Positions 10,471-22,437 of a DNA stretch of 64,000 bases are shown here, one piece after another. Within the stretch, counting starts at the first letter, position 1. The number at the start of each line of letters is the position of its first letter. The notes under the pieces were generated by a model, which saw nothing but the letters and a program-made list of their open reading frames with translations, was not told where the DNA came from and searched no databases. Source of the stretch: Mercenaria mercenaria (taxonomy: Eukaryota; Mollusca; Bivalvia; Venerida; Veneridae); the NCBI RefSeq assembly GCF_021730395.1, contig NC_069367.1:74757501-74821500 (forward strand), read 5' to 3'. The position numbers and the translations under genes are program-made.

Positions 10471-13400
10471 CAAGAGGACCATGATGGTCCTGAATCGCTC
10501 ACCTTCTCCACATGACCCAATTTTCATGAAGATCCATTGAAAAATATGATCTCTAGAGAGGTCACAAGGTTTTTCTATTATTTGACATAGTGACCTAGTT
10601 TTCGAAGGTACGTGACCCTGTTTTGAACTTTACCTAGATATCATCAAGGTGAACATTCTCACTAATTTTCATGAAGATCTCATGAAAAATATGGCCTCTA
10701 GAGAGGTCACAAGGTTTTTCTATTTTTATACCTACTGGCCTAGTTTTTGACTGCACGTGACCCAGTTTCGAAACTGACCTAGATATCATCAAGGTGAATA
10801 TTCAGATCAATTTTCATGAAGATCCATTGAAAAATATGGCCTCTAGAGAGGTCAAAAGATTTTAATAATTTTAGACCTACTGACCTAGTTTTTGACCGCA
10901 GTTGACCCAGTTTCAAACTTGACCTAGATATCATCAAGATGAACATTCAGACCAAATTTCATACAGATGCCATGAAAAGTATGGCCTTTAGAGAGGTCAC
11001 AAGGTTTTTTTTATTATTTGACCTACTGACCTAGTTTTTTAAGGCACGTGACCCAGTTTCAAACCTGACCTAGATATCATCAAGGTGAACACTCTGACCA
11101 ATTTTTATGGAGATCCATTCACAAGTATGGCCTCTAAAGAGGTCACAAGGTTTTTCTATTTTTAGACCTAATGACCTAGTTTTTGACCACACATGACCCT
11201 GTTTCGAATTTGACCTAGATATCATCAAGATGAACATTCAGACCAATTTTCATACAGATCCCATGAAAAATATGGTCCTTAGGAAGGTCACAATGTTTTC
11301 TATTATTTGACCTACTGACCTAGTTTTTGACGGCACGTGACCCACTTTCAAACTTGACCTAGATATCATCAAGATGAACATTCAGGCCAATTTTCATACA
11401 GATCCCATGAAAAATATGGCCTCTAGAGAGGTCACAAGGTTTTTCTATTATTTGACCTTCTGACCTAGATTTTGATGGCACGTGACCGACTTTCAAACTT
11501 GACTTAGATATCATTAAGGTGAACATTCTGACCAATTTTCATGAAGATCTCATGAAATATATGGCCTCTAGAGAGGTCACAAGGTTTTTCTATTTTTAGA
11601 CCTACTGACCTAGTTTTGACTGCATGTGACCCAGTTTCAAATCTGACCTAGATATCATCAAGATGAACATTCAGACCAACTTTCATACAGATCCCATGAA
11701 AAATATGGCCTTTAGAGTGGTCACAAGGTTTTTCTATTATTTGACCTACTGACCTAGTTTTTGATGGCATGTGACCCAGTTTCGAACCTGACCTAGATAT
11801 CATCAAGGTGGACGTTCTGACCAATTTTCATGAAGATCTTGTGAAATATATGGCCTCTAGAGAGGTCACAAGGTTTTTCTATTTTTAGACCTACTGACCT
11901 AGTTTTTGAAGGCACGTGACCCAGTTTCGAACTTGACCTAGATATCATCAAGGTGAACATTCTGATCAATTTTCATGAAGATCTTGTGAATTATATGGCC
12001 TCTAGAGAGGTCACAAGGTTATTCTATTTTTAGACCTACTGACCTAGTTTTTGATGGCATGTGACCCAGTTTCGAACTTGACCTAGATATCATCAAGATG
12101 AACATTCAGACCAACTTTTATACAGATTCCATGAAAAATATGGCCTTTAGAGAGGTCACAAGGTTTTTCTATTATTTGACCTACTGACCTAGTTTTTGAT
12201 GGCATGTGACCCACTTTTGAAACTGACCTAGATATCATCAAGATGAACATTCAGACCAAGTTTCATACAGATCCCATGAAAAATATGGCCTCTAAAGAGG
12301 TCACAAGGTGTTTCTATTATTTGACCTACTGACCTAGTTTTTGACGGCACGTGACCCACTTTCAAACTTGACCTAGATATCATCAAGGTAAACATTCTGA
12401 CCAATTTTCATGAAGATCTCATGAAATATATGGCCTCTAGAGAGGTCACAAGGTTTTTCTATTTTTAGACCTACTGACCTAGTTTTTGAACGCACATGAC
12501 CCTGTTTCAAACTTGACCTAGATATCATCAAGATGAACATTCAGACCAACTTTCATACAGATCCCATGAAAAGTACGGCCTCTAGAGAGGTCACAAGGTT
12601 TTTTTATTATTTGACCTACTGACCTAGTTTTTTAAGGCACATGACCCAGTTTCAAACTTGACCTAGATATCATCAAGGTGAACATTCTGACCAATTTTTA
12701 TGGAGATCCATTCACAAGGATGGCCTCTAGAGAGGTCACAAGGTTTTTCTATTTTTAGACCTACTGACCTAGTTTTTGAACGCACATGACCCTGTTTCCA
12801 ACTTGACCTAGATATCATCAAGATGAACATTCAGACCAACTTTTATACAGATTCCATGAAAAATATGGCCTTTAGAGAGGTCACAAGGTTTTTCTATTAT
12901 TTGACCTACTGACCTAGTTTTTGACGGCATGTGACCCACTTTCGAAACTGACCTAGATATCATCAAGATGAACATTCAGACCAAGTTTCATACAGGTCCC
13001 ATGAAAAATATGGCCTCTAGAGAGGTCACAAGGTGTTTCTATTATTTGACCTACTGACCTAGTTTTTGACGGCATGTGACCCACTTTCGAACTTGACCTA
13101 GATATCATCAAGGTGAACATTCTGACCAATTTTCATGAAGATCTCATGAAATATATGGCCTCTAGAGAGGTCACAAGGTTTTTCTATTTTTAGACCTACT
13201 GACCTAGTTTTTGAACGCACGTGACCCAGTTTCAAACTTGACCTAGATATCATCAAGATGAACATTCAGACCAACTTTCATACAGATCCCATGAAAAGTA
13301 CGGCCTTTACAGAGGTCACAAGGTTTTTCTATTATTTGACCTACTGACCTAGTTTTTGATGGCACGTGACCCAGTTTCGAACTTGATCTAGATATCATCA

Positions 13401-13840
13401 AGGTGAACGTTCTGACCAATTTTCATGAAGATCTTGTGAAATATATGGCCTCTAGAGAGGTCACAAGGTTTTTCTATTTTTAGACCTACTGACCTAGTTT
13501 TTGATGGCACTTGACCCAGTTTCGAACTTGACCTAGATATCATCAAGGTGAACATTCTGACCAATTTTCATGAAGATCTTGTGAAATATATGGCCTCTAG
13601 AGAGGTCACAAGGTTTTTCTATTTTTAGACCTACTGACCTAGTTTTTGATGGAACGTGACCCAGTTTCGACCTTGACCTAGATATCATCAAGATGAACAT
13701 TCTGACCAACTTTCATAAAGATCCCATGAAAAATGTGACCTCTAGAGTGGTCACAAGCAAAAGTTTACGGACTCACGACGGACGACGGACACCGCACGAT
13801 CACAAAAGCTCACCTTGTCACTTTGTAACAGGTGAACTAA
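10471..13840 (+). mobile_element. Composite tandem-core element, family 1 copy a, about 22 monomers of 145 bp
   Basis: Starts CAAGAGGACCATGATGGTCC (perfect hairpin GGACCAT/ATGGTCC) and then GAATCGCTCACCT. The core has about 22 monomers of 145-146 bp, each with GACCTAGATATCATCAAG and GGCCTCTAGAGAGGTCACAA. The GATATC landmark falls at 10637, 10782, 10927, 11073 and so on to about 13679. The 3' end has ACGACGGACGACGGACACCG, then a hairpin GCTCACC..GGTGAACTAAAA. Two monomer subtypes (TATTATTTGACC and TATTTTTAGACC) occur in an ordered pattern. No protein is encoded. Confidence 0.93.
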
Positions 13841-14242
13841 AAAACATAATATAGACACAACATGTATTTTATGGAAAACTGAAACATGTTTATAAAATGC
13901 CTCTATCATTATGTGAAGCTCCAATCAAATGCCTTTACAAGTTATGTTCCAATAAAACACTACTTTGTATACTTTGCCACCAGTATATGTTATATTTTGC
14001 ATGGTAAATGGCCAAAGGCAGATCTAATCGCTTGAAATTTGAAACCAAATCGTTATACCATCCTATCACAAACGATGTTTTCAAAGAAAGAGTCTATATA
14101 CCCTCCCCCTGTCCCACTTCAGGTCAATGTGGAAAATGACCCACAAAGCTGGTATATCTGTTGAGATAACTTTATATACTCTATGTTAATTTTATTATGG
14201 AGGTCACTTTTCCAGGCTTTACAAAATATACAAAACCCTTAC
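13841..14242. other. No feature recognised; 3' flank or intron of the minus-strand gene
   Basis: This lies between the family 1 array and the donor side of the last exon seen of the minus-strand gene. Further exons of that gene would be expected on this side, but none was recognised. Confidence 0.4.
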
Positions 14243-15157
14243 CATTCAATGTCTGTTTCAGCTGATCAATTTCAGCCCTTAGGTCTTTAATAATTTGATC
14301 TTTAAGACTGCAATCAAAGCAACCTATTGTTGGGGCCACTTTGCGGCCTGTAGGGGAAGAGTTAGGCATGCCTGACAGGTCTGAAGTAAACTGGTTTCAA
14401 CCGGTGAAGGAGATCTTGGTGTTGATGACCTTGCCATATCAACTTCTCCATCAATAACATTTATTGAACGTGTCATAAATTCTGACTCATTCAAAGAGCA
14501 GTTGCTACTGATGTCAAGAAGTTGACCAGCTGACTGGTTGTTACCAAGAACTCCTCCTCTATCCGGACACTGATTATCCTCAGTGTAGTCAGACGTCCTA
14601 GAAAAAGCACTAGTGTATGGTTGATTCCAGTATGGCCTCTATATAGGTTGAGAGTATACAGGTTGAGGGTAGAGAGGATATGAAGGATATTGCGTTCCCT
14701 GAGCAAAAGGGTATGAAAGTGGGAAGTTTGTGCTACATGCCTGTTGTGAATAGTGGAAGGGTGCATTCACAGAAGCTGACGAAGTGATTGTTTCTTGGGT
14801 TGTAGTACTGGAAAGGGGTGTGACAATATGTGGAAATGGAATTTCAGAGGAAGAGGGTTTTGGGGAGGCAGAGGGTTTTGGGGCTTCATAGCCAGACAGT
14901 TCAGCTGTCATTTTGTGACTCTCTTTGGTTGCAGGGTGAGACAGTGAAGGTGATAGGGTTTCAGTACTTGAAGAAGTAGATGTTTTGAGGAAAGGCAGAT
15001 AAGGTGGTAGGGCATGCAGACTGCTGTTCAAAGGAATAGGCATTAATTGAATCTGCATTGGCAGTAACTACCGTTTTCTTGGAAAATAATGAAGCTGCAA
15101 CTTGTTGACTGGCTGCCATTACTGCTTCCTTGTTCTTTTTCTTTTCTGCTTCAATTT
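14243..15157 (-). pseudogene. Largest exon of the decayed gene
   Basis: After a TTTTGACAG acceptor it reads IEAEKKKNKEAVMAASQQVA, then changes frame near 15060 into a Ser/Thr/Pro-rich stretch (LSGYEAPKPSASPKPSSSEI; YPSYPLYPQPVYSQP). It crosses a TAG at about 14639 and continues (RPYWNQPYTSAFSRTSDYTE; LDISSNCSLNESEFMTRSIN). It changes frame again near 14385 into GCFDCSLKDQIIKDLRAEID, with a AATG/GTAAGG donor at its end. The amino-acid character carries through each break, so they look like recent damage or sequence error. Confidence 0.6.
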
Positions 15158-16683
15158 CTGTCAAAAGAAAAAAATAACATAGCAGCTAGCACAAAACAAA
15201 TTTTGGCATAAGAAACAGATATCTATATTTTGTCATTTACTGCAATACAATCCCATTCTCATTTTTAAACTAGTGTTTTGACATCCAAAGTTATTGTGAT
15301 GTCCAGACATTTAGCAGTGCCTTTATGATTTTGTTTACAGCTATTAACTTTTCTTTCATCATCATGCAAAGTTGTGTTGAGAAATTCTACTACAGGATTT
15401 TGTATATCAGTGGTGGTATTTATAACTGAAATATTGTAAAAAAAAATGTGCCTTAAAGTTGACAAAAGAAAAACAGATAATCAAAATTTTATACCTTTTT
15501 ATTTTTTTTTTCACATCCACCTCCATTACACTGATTTCTTCAGAACTGTCATCACTTCCTCCTACAATAAAGCATGCTCAGTTTGCTGGTACATAATATA
15601 CCTGCTATAGTTTTCATTTTTGAATAAGCTGTTCCTGAAATATTGATGGTGGAGGGGGTCAGAAAGCACAATGATATATCCAACTAATAAGTTTTTTTTC
15701 TAAGCTAAAATTTTAACCAAAGTTCACATTTAATTTCATTCAGACACAGATTACATTACAAGCACTTTCTTGGAATAGTAATATACTGTACTTTTGGTGT
15801 ACTTTTTGAAGAGAATACTCCATAGCATCTCCTACCAACCCTATAAATTGAGAGAGTCTAGTAAATTATAGAATCATTAATATATGAAATCATTACCATC
15901 TTCATTTGTCACTGGCTTCTTATTTTTTGTCTTCTTATTTTTCTTCTTCTCTATCACTGAAATAAATGCTTGCATTTATAACACAACAGTTAACAGTGCC
16001 CTATATGTAAAAATAGCTGGTAGGACACGAAATGCTTCCCCCCGCCCCACCCTCCTTGATGCATTTAGTAACTGCACAATTTAATATTGAAATATATTGA
16101 TTCTAAAACTGGAAGTGCATAAGTTACAATTCTATCTCTCAGAGCTACAATACTGAAACTATACTATAATATTAGCCAACATAACAGTATACCAAACACT
16201 GGTACATTTAATTAATTGAAAACAAGAGGGTCATGATGACTTTGTCAGTACTAATTAATGGTACTACTAATGCTAAATGTTGATGGAAAATTAATTTTAT
16301 CAACCAAACTTACCTTTTGCTGGTTTCTGTGCTTTTTTTTAATGGACCGGCCTTTCCTTTTGACTTTTCACCTATATATATTAAAAATACAAATGCATTT
16401 AAAAATCTCATTTAAATCTGTGGAGATATGTCTGGCTAATTAACATATGATTAATTGTTTTTAATCTTTGTATGCAGTTTTTACCAGATCCAGAATTTCT
16501 TGACAGATTACCTACAGACTGGGTAATTAACATCAATTTTTTAACATACAATGTTTCATAAAAGCCTGGAATCTTATTCAGTAATTGTATACTAGGGTTG
16601 ATTCTGCAGGTAAATAATTCTGCGGTTTTGTCCTAAAATGGGCCTAGTTTTTTTCTGCGTCTTTTACTTCTGGGTCCTTCAAG

Positions 16684-18295
16684 ACAAGAGGACCATGATG
16701 GTCCTGACTCGCTCAACTCTTCCCACATGACCCAGTTTTGAGTATGACGTCGTTTTTTCTATTATTTGACATAGTGACCTAGTTTTTCAGCTCAAGTGAC
16801 CCAGTTTTGAACTTGACCTAGATATCATCAAGATAAAAATTCTGACCAATTTTCATGAAGATCCATTGAAAAATATGGCCTCTAGAGAAGTCACAAGGTT
16901 TTTCTATTATTTGACCTATTGACCTAGTTTTCAAAGGTACGTGATCCTGTTTTGAACTTGACCTAGATATCATCAAGTTGAACATTCTCACTAATTTTCA
17001 TGAAGATCTCATGAAACATATGGCCTCTAGAGAGGTCACAAGGTTTTTCTATTTTTATACCTACTGGCCTAGTTTTTGACCGCATGTGACCCAGTTTCGA
17101 AACTAACCTAGATATCATCAAGGTGAACATTCTGACCAATTTTCATGAAGATCTATTGAAAAATATGGCCTCTAGAGAGGTCAAAAGATTTTAATAATTT
17201 TAGACCTACTGACCTAGTTTTTGACCGCAGTTGACCCAGTTTCAAACTTGACCAGATATCATCAAGGTGAACATTCAGACCAACTTTCATACAGATCTCA
17301 TGAAAAGTATGGCCTCTAGAGAGGTCACAAGGTTTTTTTTATTATTTGACCTACTGACCTAGTTTTTGAAGGCACGTGACCCAGTTTTAAACTTGACCTA
17401 GATATCATCAAGATGAACATTCTGACCAATTTTCATGAAGATCCATTCAAGGGTATGGCCTCTACAGAGGTCACAAGGTTTTTCTATTTTAAGACCTACT
17501 GACCTAGTTTTTGACCTCAGTTGACCCAGTTTCAAACTTGACCTATATATCATCAAGATAAACATTCAGACCAACTTTCATACACATCCCATGAAAAATA
17601 TGGCCTCTAGAGAGGTCACAAGGTTTTTTCATTATTTGACCTACTGACCTACTTTTTGATGGCATGTGACCCAGTTTCAAAACTGACCTAGATATCATCA
17701 AGATGAACATTCTGACCAATTTTATGAAGATCCATTCACAAGTATGGCCTCTAGAGAGGTCACAAGGTTTTTCTATTTTTAGACCTACTGACCTAGTTTT
17801 TGACCGGACGTGACCCAGTTTCGAATTTGATCTAGATATCATCAAGATGAACATTCAGACCAACTTTCATACAGATCCCATGAAAAATGTGGCCTTTAGA
17901 GAGGTCACAAGGTTTTTTTATTATTTGACCTACTGACCTAGTTTTTAAAGGCACGTGACCCAGTTTCTAACTTGACCTAGATATCATCAAGATGAACATT
18001 CTGACCAATTTTCATGAAGATCTCGTGTAATATATGGCCTCTAGAGAGGTCACAAGGTTTTTCTATTTTTAGACCTACTGACCTAGTTTTTGACCGCACG
18101 TGACCCAGTTTCAAACTTGACCTAGATATCATCAAGATGAACATTCTGACCAATTTTCATAAAGACCCCATGAAAAATGTGACCTCTAGAGTGGTCACAA
18201 GCAAAAGTTTACGCACGGATGCACGCACTGACGGACGACGGACGCTGCGCGATCACAAAAGCTCACCTTGTCACTTTGTGACAGGTGAGCTAAAA
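16684..18295 (+). mobile_element. Composite element, family 1 copy b, about 10 monomers
   Basis: Starts CAAGAGGACCATGATGGTCC, then a leader with GAGTATGACGTCGTTTTTTC, then about ten 145 bp monomers. It ends in ACGGACGACGGACGCTGCGC and the hairpin GCTCACCTTGTCAC..GTGACAGGTGAGCTAAAA. It is complete at both ends and lies in the intron of the decayed minus-strand gene. Confidence 0.93.
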
Positions 18296-18477
18296 ATACT
18301 ACAATTGAACATAAAGTTATATTCTCATTTCAGTACAGTACAACATGTATCAACAATAATATCTGACATTATTAAATTCAATCAAATGCCCTAGCTGGTG
18401 CAAATGTTAATTGTTGAATGAAATTGATTCAAACCTGTAAATAGCTCTATAACTGTAGCTTAATAGTGATTTGTGTT

Positions 18478-18629
18478 TCACCACCATGCAGCAACTTCCT
18501 GACCTATATACAAGTCTTTAAATTTAATTGAATCATCTGTCTCTGGATGTATAATTTCACCATAGAGTAAGGCAGAATCATAGACTTCCACCTGACCATC
18601 ATCCACGAATTTGACTTTAACATATGGTG
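18478..18629 (-). pseudogene. Exon of the decayed gene: small beta-rich domain
   Basis: After a TTTATTTAG acceptor the open frame reads YVKVKFVDDGQVEVYDSALL, GEIIHPETDDSIKFKDLYIG and QEVAAWW and then meets TGA. A GT donor could lie after the Gly (TATATAG/GTCAGG). The alternating hydrophobic pattern suggests a small beta barrel (Tudor- or PWWP-like), which is inference. This exon shows no damage. Confidence 0.55.
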
Positions 18630-19019
18630 CTAAATAAACAAACAGAAAAGGTATCTGGCACTTAAATTTGCAATGGCAAGGAATTATTTATACCTGCATG
18701 GGCACATACTTATAAATACATATATCATAATATCTTAGTATTTCTAAAATTCAAATGTACAGCATCATGCCAACTGAGTCCAGTTTTTTAAATGGCGTAC
18801 ATCAATAAATATAAAACATAACCCCAACACAACTTTGTTACTTATTTATGATCACTGTGTGCATGTGCATCATTTTTTGAGACTGAGTTTTTTTTTTAAT
18901 CTTACTTTTTTCCACTTTAATAATAACTTAAATAATTCCTAAATTTTAGGGCAGGAGGGTCGGTAAAACTAAAAATAAAAAATATTGGCCTAAAGAACAG
19001 TGAATATACATATATAAAT
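18630..19019. other. No feature recognised
   Basis: AT-rich, probably intron or upstream region of the decayed gene. No further upstream exon was seen. Confidence 0.4.
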
Positions 19020-19103
19020 TTGTGGCAGACAGACGGACATACACACACACAGACTGGAGTAAATCAATATGTCTCCCACACCACTGTGTGGTGGGAGACA
19101 TAA
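19020..19103 (+). mobile_element. 3' end fragment of a composite element
   Basis: A GACAGACGGACATACACAC tract is followed by a 3' hairpin with TATGTCTCCCAC on one side and GTGGGAGACATA on the other. This matches the 3' hairpin type of family E (TATGTCTCCC..GGGAGACAT). Its array was not recognised. The next element starts directly after it. Confidence 0.6.
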
Positions 19104-19106
19104 TAA

Positions 19107-19622
19107 CAAGAGCTTTCTGTAAGACAGCACGCTTGATTTTTCTCAGTGTTTGCCTCTGAATAAGAGCTTCGACAGTAAAAGGGGCATAAAACTCCCAAAC
19201 TTCTAATCAGAACAATGGGGATTGTTTCTTATGGTGTAACATTTAATAGTTAACAAGTATATTAGTTTCAATTCAATAGCTTTGATAGCAACAGAGATCT
19301 TGGACATTATGTAAAAGATGAAGAAAATTCTAAGTTAAAAAGGGGCATAACTCTGTCAAAATTCAAATCAGAGTTATGGGGATTGTTTCTCCTTGGGCAG
19401 ACTTAGATAGTAGAAAAATATATTAAGTTCTAAGTCAAAAGCTTTGATAGCAGCAATCAGCAATGATATTCGACTTTATCAAAAACTTTAACCAAAAATT
19501 TCTGTTAAAATGGGACATAAATCAGTCAAAATTCAAACCAGAGGACAGTAAATACTATTTCAAGTTTCAAGTCAACAGCTTGGATAGTAACAGAGTTAAA
19601 AATAATAAAAATAAAAAAATCT
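19107..19622 (+). mobile_element. Composite tandem-core element, family M, 3'-truncated
   Basis: Starts CAAGAGCTTTCTGTAAGACA with a CTTTCTG/AGACAG hairpin. About three monomers of roughly 180 bp follow, with AAAAGGGGCATAACTCTGTC, GGGGATTGTTTCT and AGCTTTGATAGCA. It runs into LINE sequence near 19625 with no GGAC tract or 3' hairpin. The start fragment at 35175 belongs to the same family. Confidence 0.75.
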
Positions 19623-19624
19623 AA

Positions 19625-20215
19625 GGGTTAATGAAACACCAGTATTAAGAGAATCACTCTCAGTTGTAGAATAATTACATTGTGGATTCAAAATATTATG
19701 TGCACCATTATTTCTTGATAAAAATAAACTACTAAATTCTTGTTTCCACTTCTTTAAAACTGTATCAACATTATTAGATACTAAACCATCATTATCTATA
19801 ACTTACATTGGTACTGGTTTCCTCTTATTTTGAGCAGTACCTATTTTACCTATGGATTTCCAAAACTCTTGTTTGTTATTTTCACATTCATAAAAAAGTT
19901 CTGCTTGGACAGAGACCCAGTATGCCCGTTTACTTCTTTGAACTTCACGATCAAAGGCCCGTCTCGCTGTCATGAAAACAGATTTCAGCCGTTTCTTAAC
20001 AGAATAATGCGTTATTACATCGCAACCAATCTCCTCCTGCCTTTGTCTGAGAAATCCATAGGTTAGATAGTGTTTCACTCCAGCAAGGTTTTCCAACCCT
20101 TCCATTTTTAGTGTTAACCCCAGATAATATATTTATTGTTTTATGGTCTAATTTATCATACATTTCTGTTTTAATAACAGAACCATGATCATCAATTAGG
20201 TAAAATTTGACGTCT
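19625..20215 (-). pseudogene. LINE ORF2 fragment, endonuclease-RT linker
   Basis: The minus strand encodes GVNTKNGRVGKPCWSETLSN in one frame, then RRAFDREVQRSKRAYWVSVQ and NNKQEFWKSIGKIGTAQNKR in another, then VIDNDGLVSNNVDTVLKKWK. This is the linker between the AP endonuclease and the reverse transcriptase of a non-LTR retrotransposon (KPWW..LW, AKR.YW, EFWK.IGKIG). Frame changes show it is dead. It resembles the LINE at 27240-31885, which lacks this part, but lies 7 kb away and is a separate piece. Confidence 0.8.
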
Positions 20216-20863
20216 TATTGGTATAATTGTCCCCCTTGAAATCACCTGGCTGTGCGATATCGATTTTTATCTGGTTGATATTTTCCAATAGAAACAAAGA
20301 AGGAAAAAAAGTTAGAACAAATATTGTTTAAATTAGAATAAACACACAATATTTATTATCCTATTGAAGTGTTTGTTATTCTTTTCTCTTTACAAAAATA
20401 TAAAAAATATTTATCTAAAATGAAAAATTAATGCTTCCCTTGGCGATTAAAAAACACCACTATCAGTCTCTGTTTTCGGCATACAGTTACTGAATAAAAT
20501 AAGCAAAAACCTGTGGTACGTATCTTATTCTTTCCCCTGTAGCCACTTTATTTATAATTTGAGAATATTTATTATCCTATTGAAGTATTCTACAGACAAT
20601 AAATTTTTATATATGTTTTTATTTTGAAATTGTTTTAATGTCTTCTTGCTTCCCTAAACGTTTAAAAGTTTGTGATTTTTGTATTATTTCTTTAATTGCA
20701 CGTATCCGTGGTATTTCCGAACGCGTGTGGAAACGCACGAACTCGCCCGAAGTTTAGCTGCCTGTGATACAGAAAGAGCTGATTATTATTATCAATTGGT
20801 AATTCTTACTGCCAGGAAGGTCTATGTTGTTCCAGTTACTGCATGCATCAATATAAAAGTAAA
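20216..20863. other. No gene; short direct repeat
   Basis: ATATTTATTATCCTATTGAA occurs near 20349 and 20566, about 220 bp apart. Nothing else was recognised. Confidence 0.5.
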
Positions 20864-22437
20864 ACAAGAGCCATGTTAGACATGGCCAATCCCCCCGCCG
20901 GGCATATTATAATTGAAGGCTAAAGTTCCTGGCAAGTTAGTGTCTGAAAGTATTAATTTTGGGGAAAGCTTTGAAGAACCATTTAGTTGTGGTACGCATC
21001 AGGGGTTTTAAAGATGTGGAAGAAAGAATAAGTCAGTGGTGAGGTGGTTTACTGCTAAATTTTATTAATTTTCATGAACAATATAGCTATGATGTTTTTC
21101 TATATGGCTACTGTAAAAAGAAGGAATGGAAAGCTAACAGGGAACACGAGTGCCAGAATGTCACAATATATGCCCATCACAGCAAATTTCTTTACTCTTG
21201 CAGCTGTATTTGCAAATGGAATTTTAATTTTGTGGTTGTTTAGTAATCATTGTAAGTCTTTTGTTTTTCTAAGTCCACAAAAAACTCCTTACCAGGTAGA
21301 GATATCTTAAAATACACTTAAAATTGGAAAGTAACATCCATGTTGTACCACAGAAAAGTGGTCTTGTTTTTTCCCTACGGTCAATTATAAAAATGTTACA
21401 ATATAAGTTATTTATAGTAACAACTAAGGGAGTTAATCTTAAAAAAAAAAAAAAAAAAAATTGCAAGTCCACAAAAAAATCTTTACCAGGTAGAGATTGG
21501 TCAAAATACACCTCAAAATTGGATGTAGCATGCATGTTGTACTACAGAAAAGTGGTCTCGATTTTTCCCTACGACTAGTAATGAAAAAGTTACAATAAAA
21601 GCTATTTAAAGTAACAACAAAGGGAGGTAATTCTAAAGAAGGGAACTGCACATGACACTTCGTCTCATGATGGTGTATAATTGTGCCAAGTTACATCAAA
21701 ATCCCTCCATGCATGCAGAAGAAATACTTCGGACAATGTCATTCTTGTATCTGACCTTTGGCCTCTAAGTTTGACCTTGACCTTAGACCTAGGGACCTGA
21801 ATCTTGCGCATGACATTCTGTCTCGTGGTGGTGAACATTTGTGCCAAGTTATATCAAAATCCCTCTATGCATGAAGAAGAAATGCTCCGGACATTTTTTT
21901 TTAAGAAAATATGATAAAGGGGAATAACTCATAAAATAGGCAAGGTAGAGTTATTGTTCTTGCACACTGCACTTCCTCCCAATGTGTTCTATCAGTGTAT
22001 GAAGTTTGAAGAAAATCCCTCCTGTACTTTTGGAGTTATGCTCTGGACAAATTTTTTTAAGAAAATAAGATAAAGGGGAATAACTCAAAAAAGAGGCAAG
22101 GTAGAGTTATTGTTCTTGCACACTGCACTTCCTCCCAATGTGCTCTATCAGTGTGTGAAGTCTGAAGAAAATCCCTCTAGTACTTTTGGAGTTATGCTCC
22201 GGACAAATTTTTTTAAGAAAATAAGATAAAGGGGAATAACTAAAAAAATAGGCAAGGTAGAGTTATTGTTCTTGCACACTGCACTTCCTCCCAATGTGTT
22301 CTATCAGTGTATGAAGTTTGAAGAAAATCCCTCCAGTACTTTTGGAGTTATGCTCCGGACAAAGATCATTGCAGACGCACGCACGCACGGACGGAGAGCA
22401 TTTCTAATATCCCCTTCGCCTTTGGCGGGGGGATAAA
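20864..22437 (+). mobile_element. Composite tandem-core element, family D, mosaic core
   Basis: Starts CAAGAGCCATGTTAGACATG (GCCATGT/ACATGGC hairpin) and then AATCCCCCCGCC. Two AGTCCACA monomers (21265-21650) and a family F-type monomer (21655-21890) come next, then three 183 bp monomers with GGGGAATAACTC and CACTGCACTTCCTCCCAATG. The 3' end has CACGCACGGACGGAGAGCA and GCCTTTGGCGGGGGGATAAA, and GGCGGGGGGAT inverts the 5' ATCCCCCCGCC. The middle may be a family F piece inserted into D. Confidence 0.8.

Larger units (their letters stand above)
14243..18629 (-). pseudogene. Decayed multi-exon gene: N-terminal small domain, basic linkers, Ser/Pro-rich region, coiled coil
   Basis: Five exon-like segments lie in order on the minus strand with AG acceptors and GT donors: 18629-18478, 16371-16314, 15956-15897, 15561-15495 and 15157-14243. 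They encode a small domain (YVKVKFVDDGQVEVYDSALL), Lys/Glu linkers (EKSKGKAGPLKKSTETSK; GSDDSSEEISVMEVDVKKK), a Ser/Thr/Pro-rich stretch and a coiled coil (DQIIKDLRAEIDQLKQTL). Exon phases do not all match, and the largest exon changes frame twice and has one in-frame TAG. This is therefore an unprocessed pseudogene, or a real gene with homopolymer errors in the assembly. The layout recalls BEND5-like proteins (N-terminal domain, coiled coil, then BEN), but no BEN domain is visible. A family 1 element sits in the first intron. Confidence 0.5.

Noticed and set aside
10471-13840. CRISPR array
   Set aside because: The whole 145 bp unit repeats, without separate unique spacers, and the genome is eukaryotic.
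21439-21651. Overlapping short frames around the poly-A run at 21440
   Set aside because: They are mirrored translations of AGTCCACA monomers and the A/T run.
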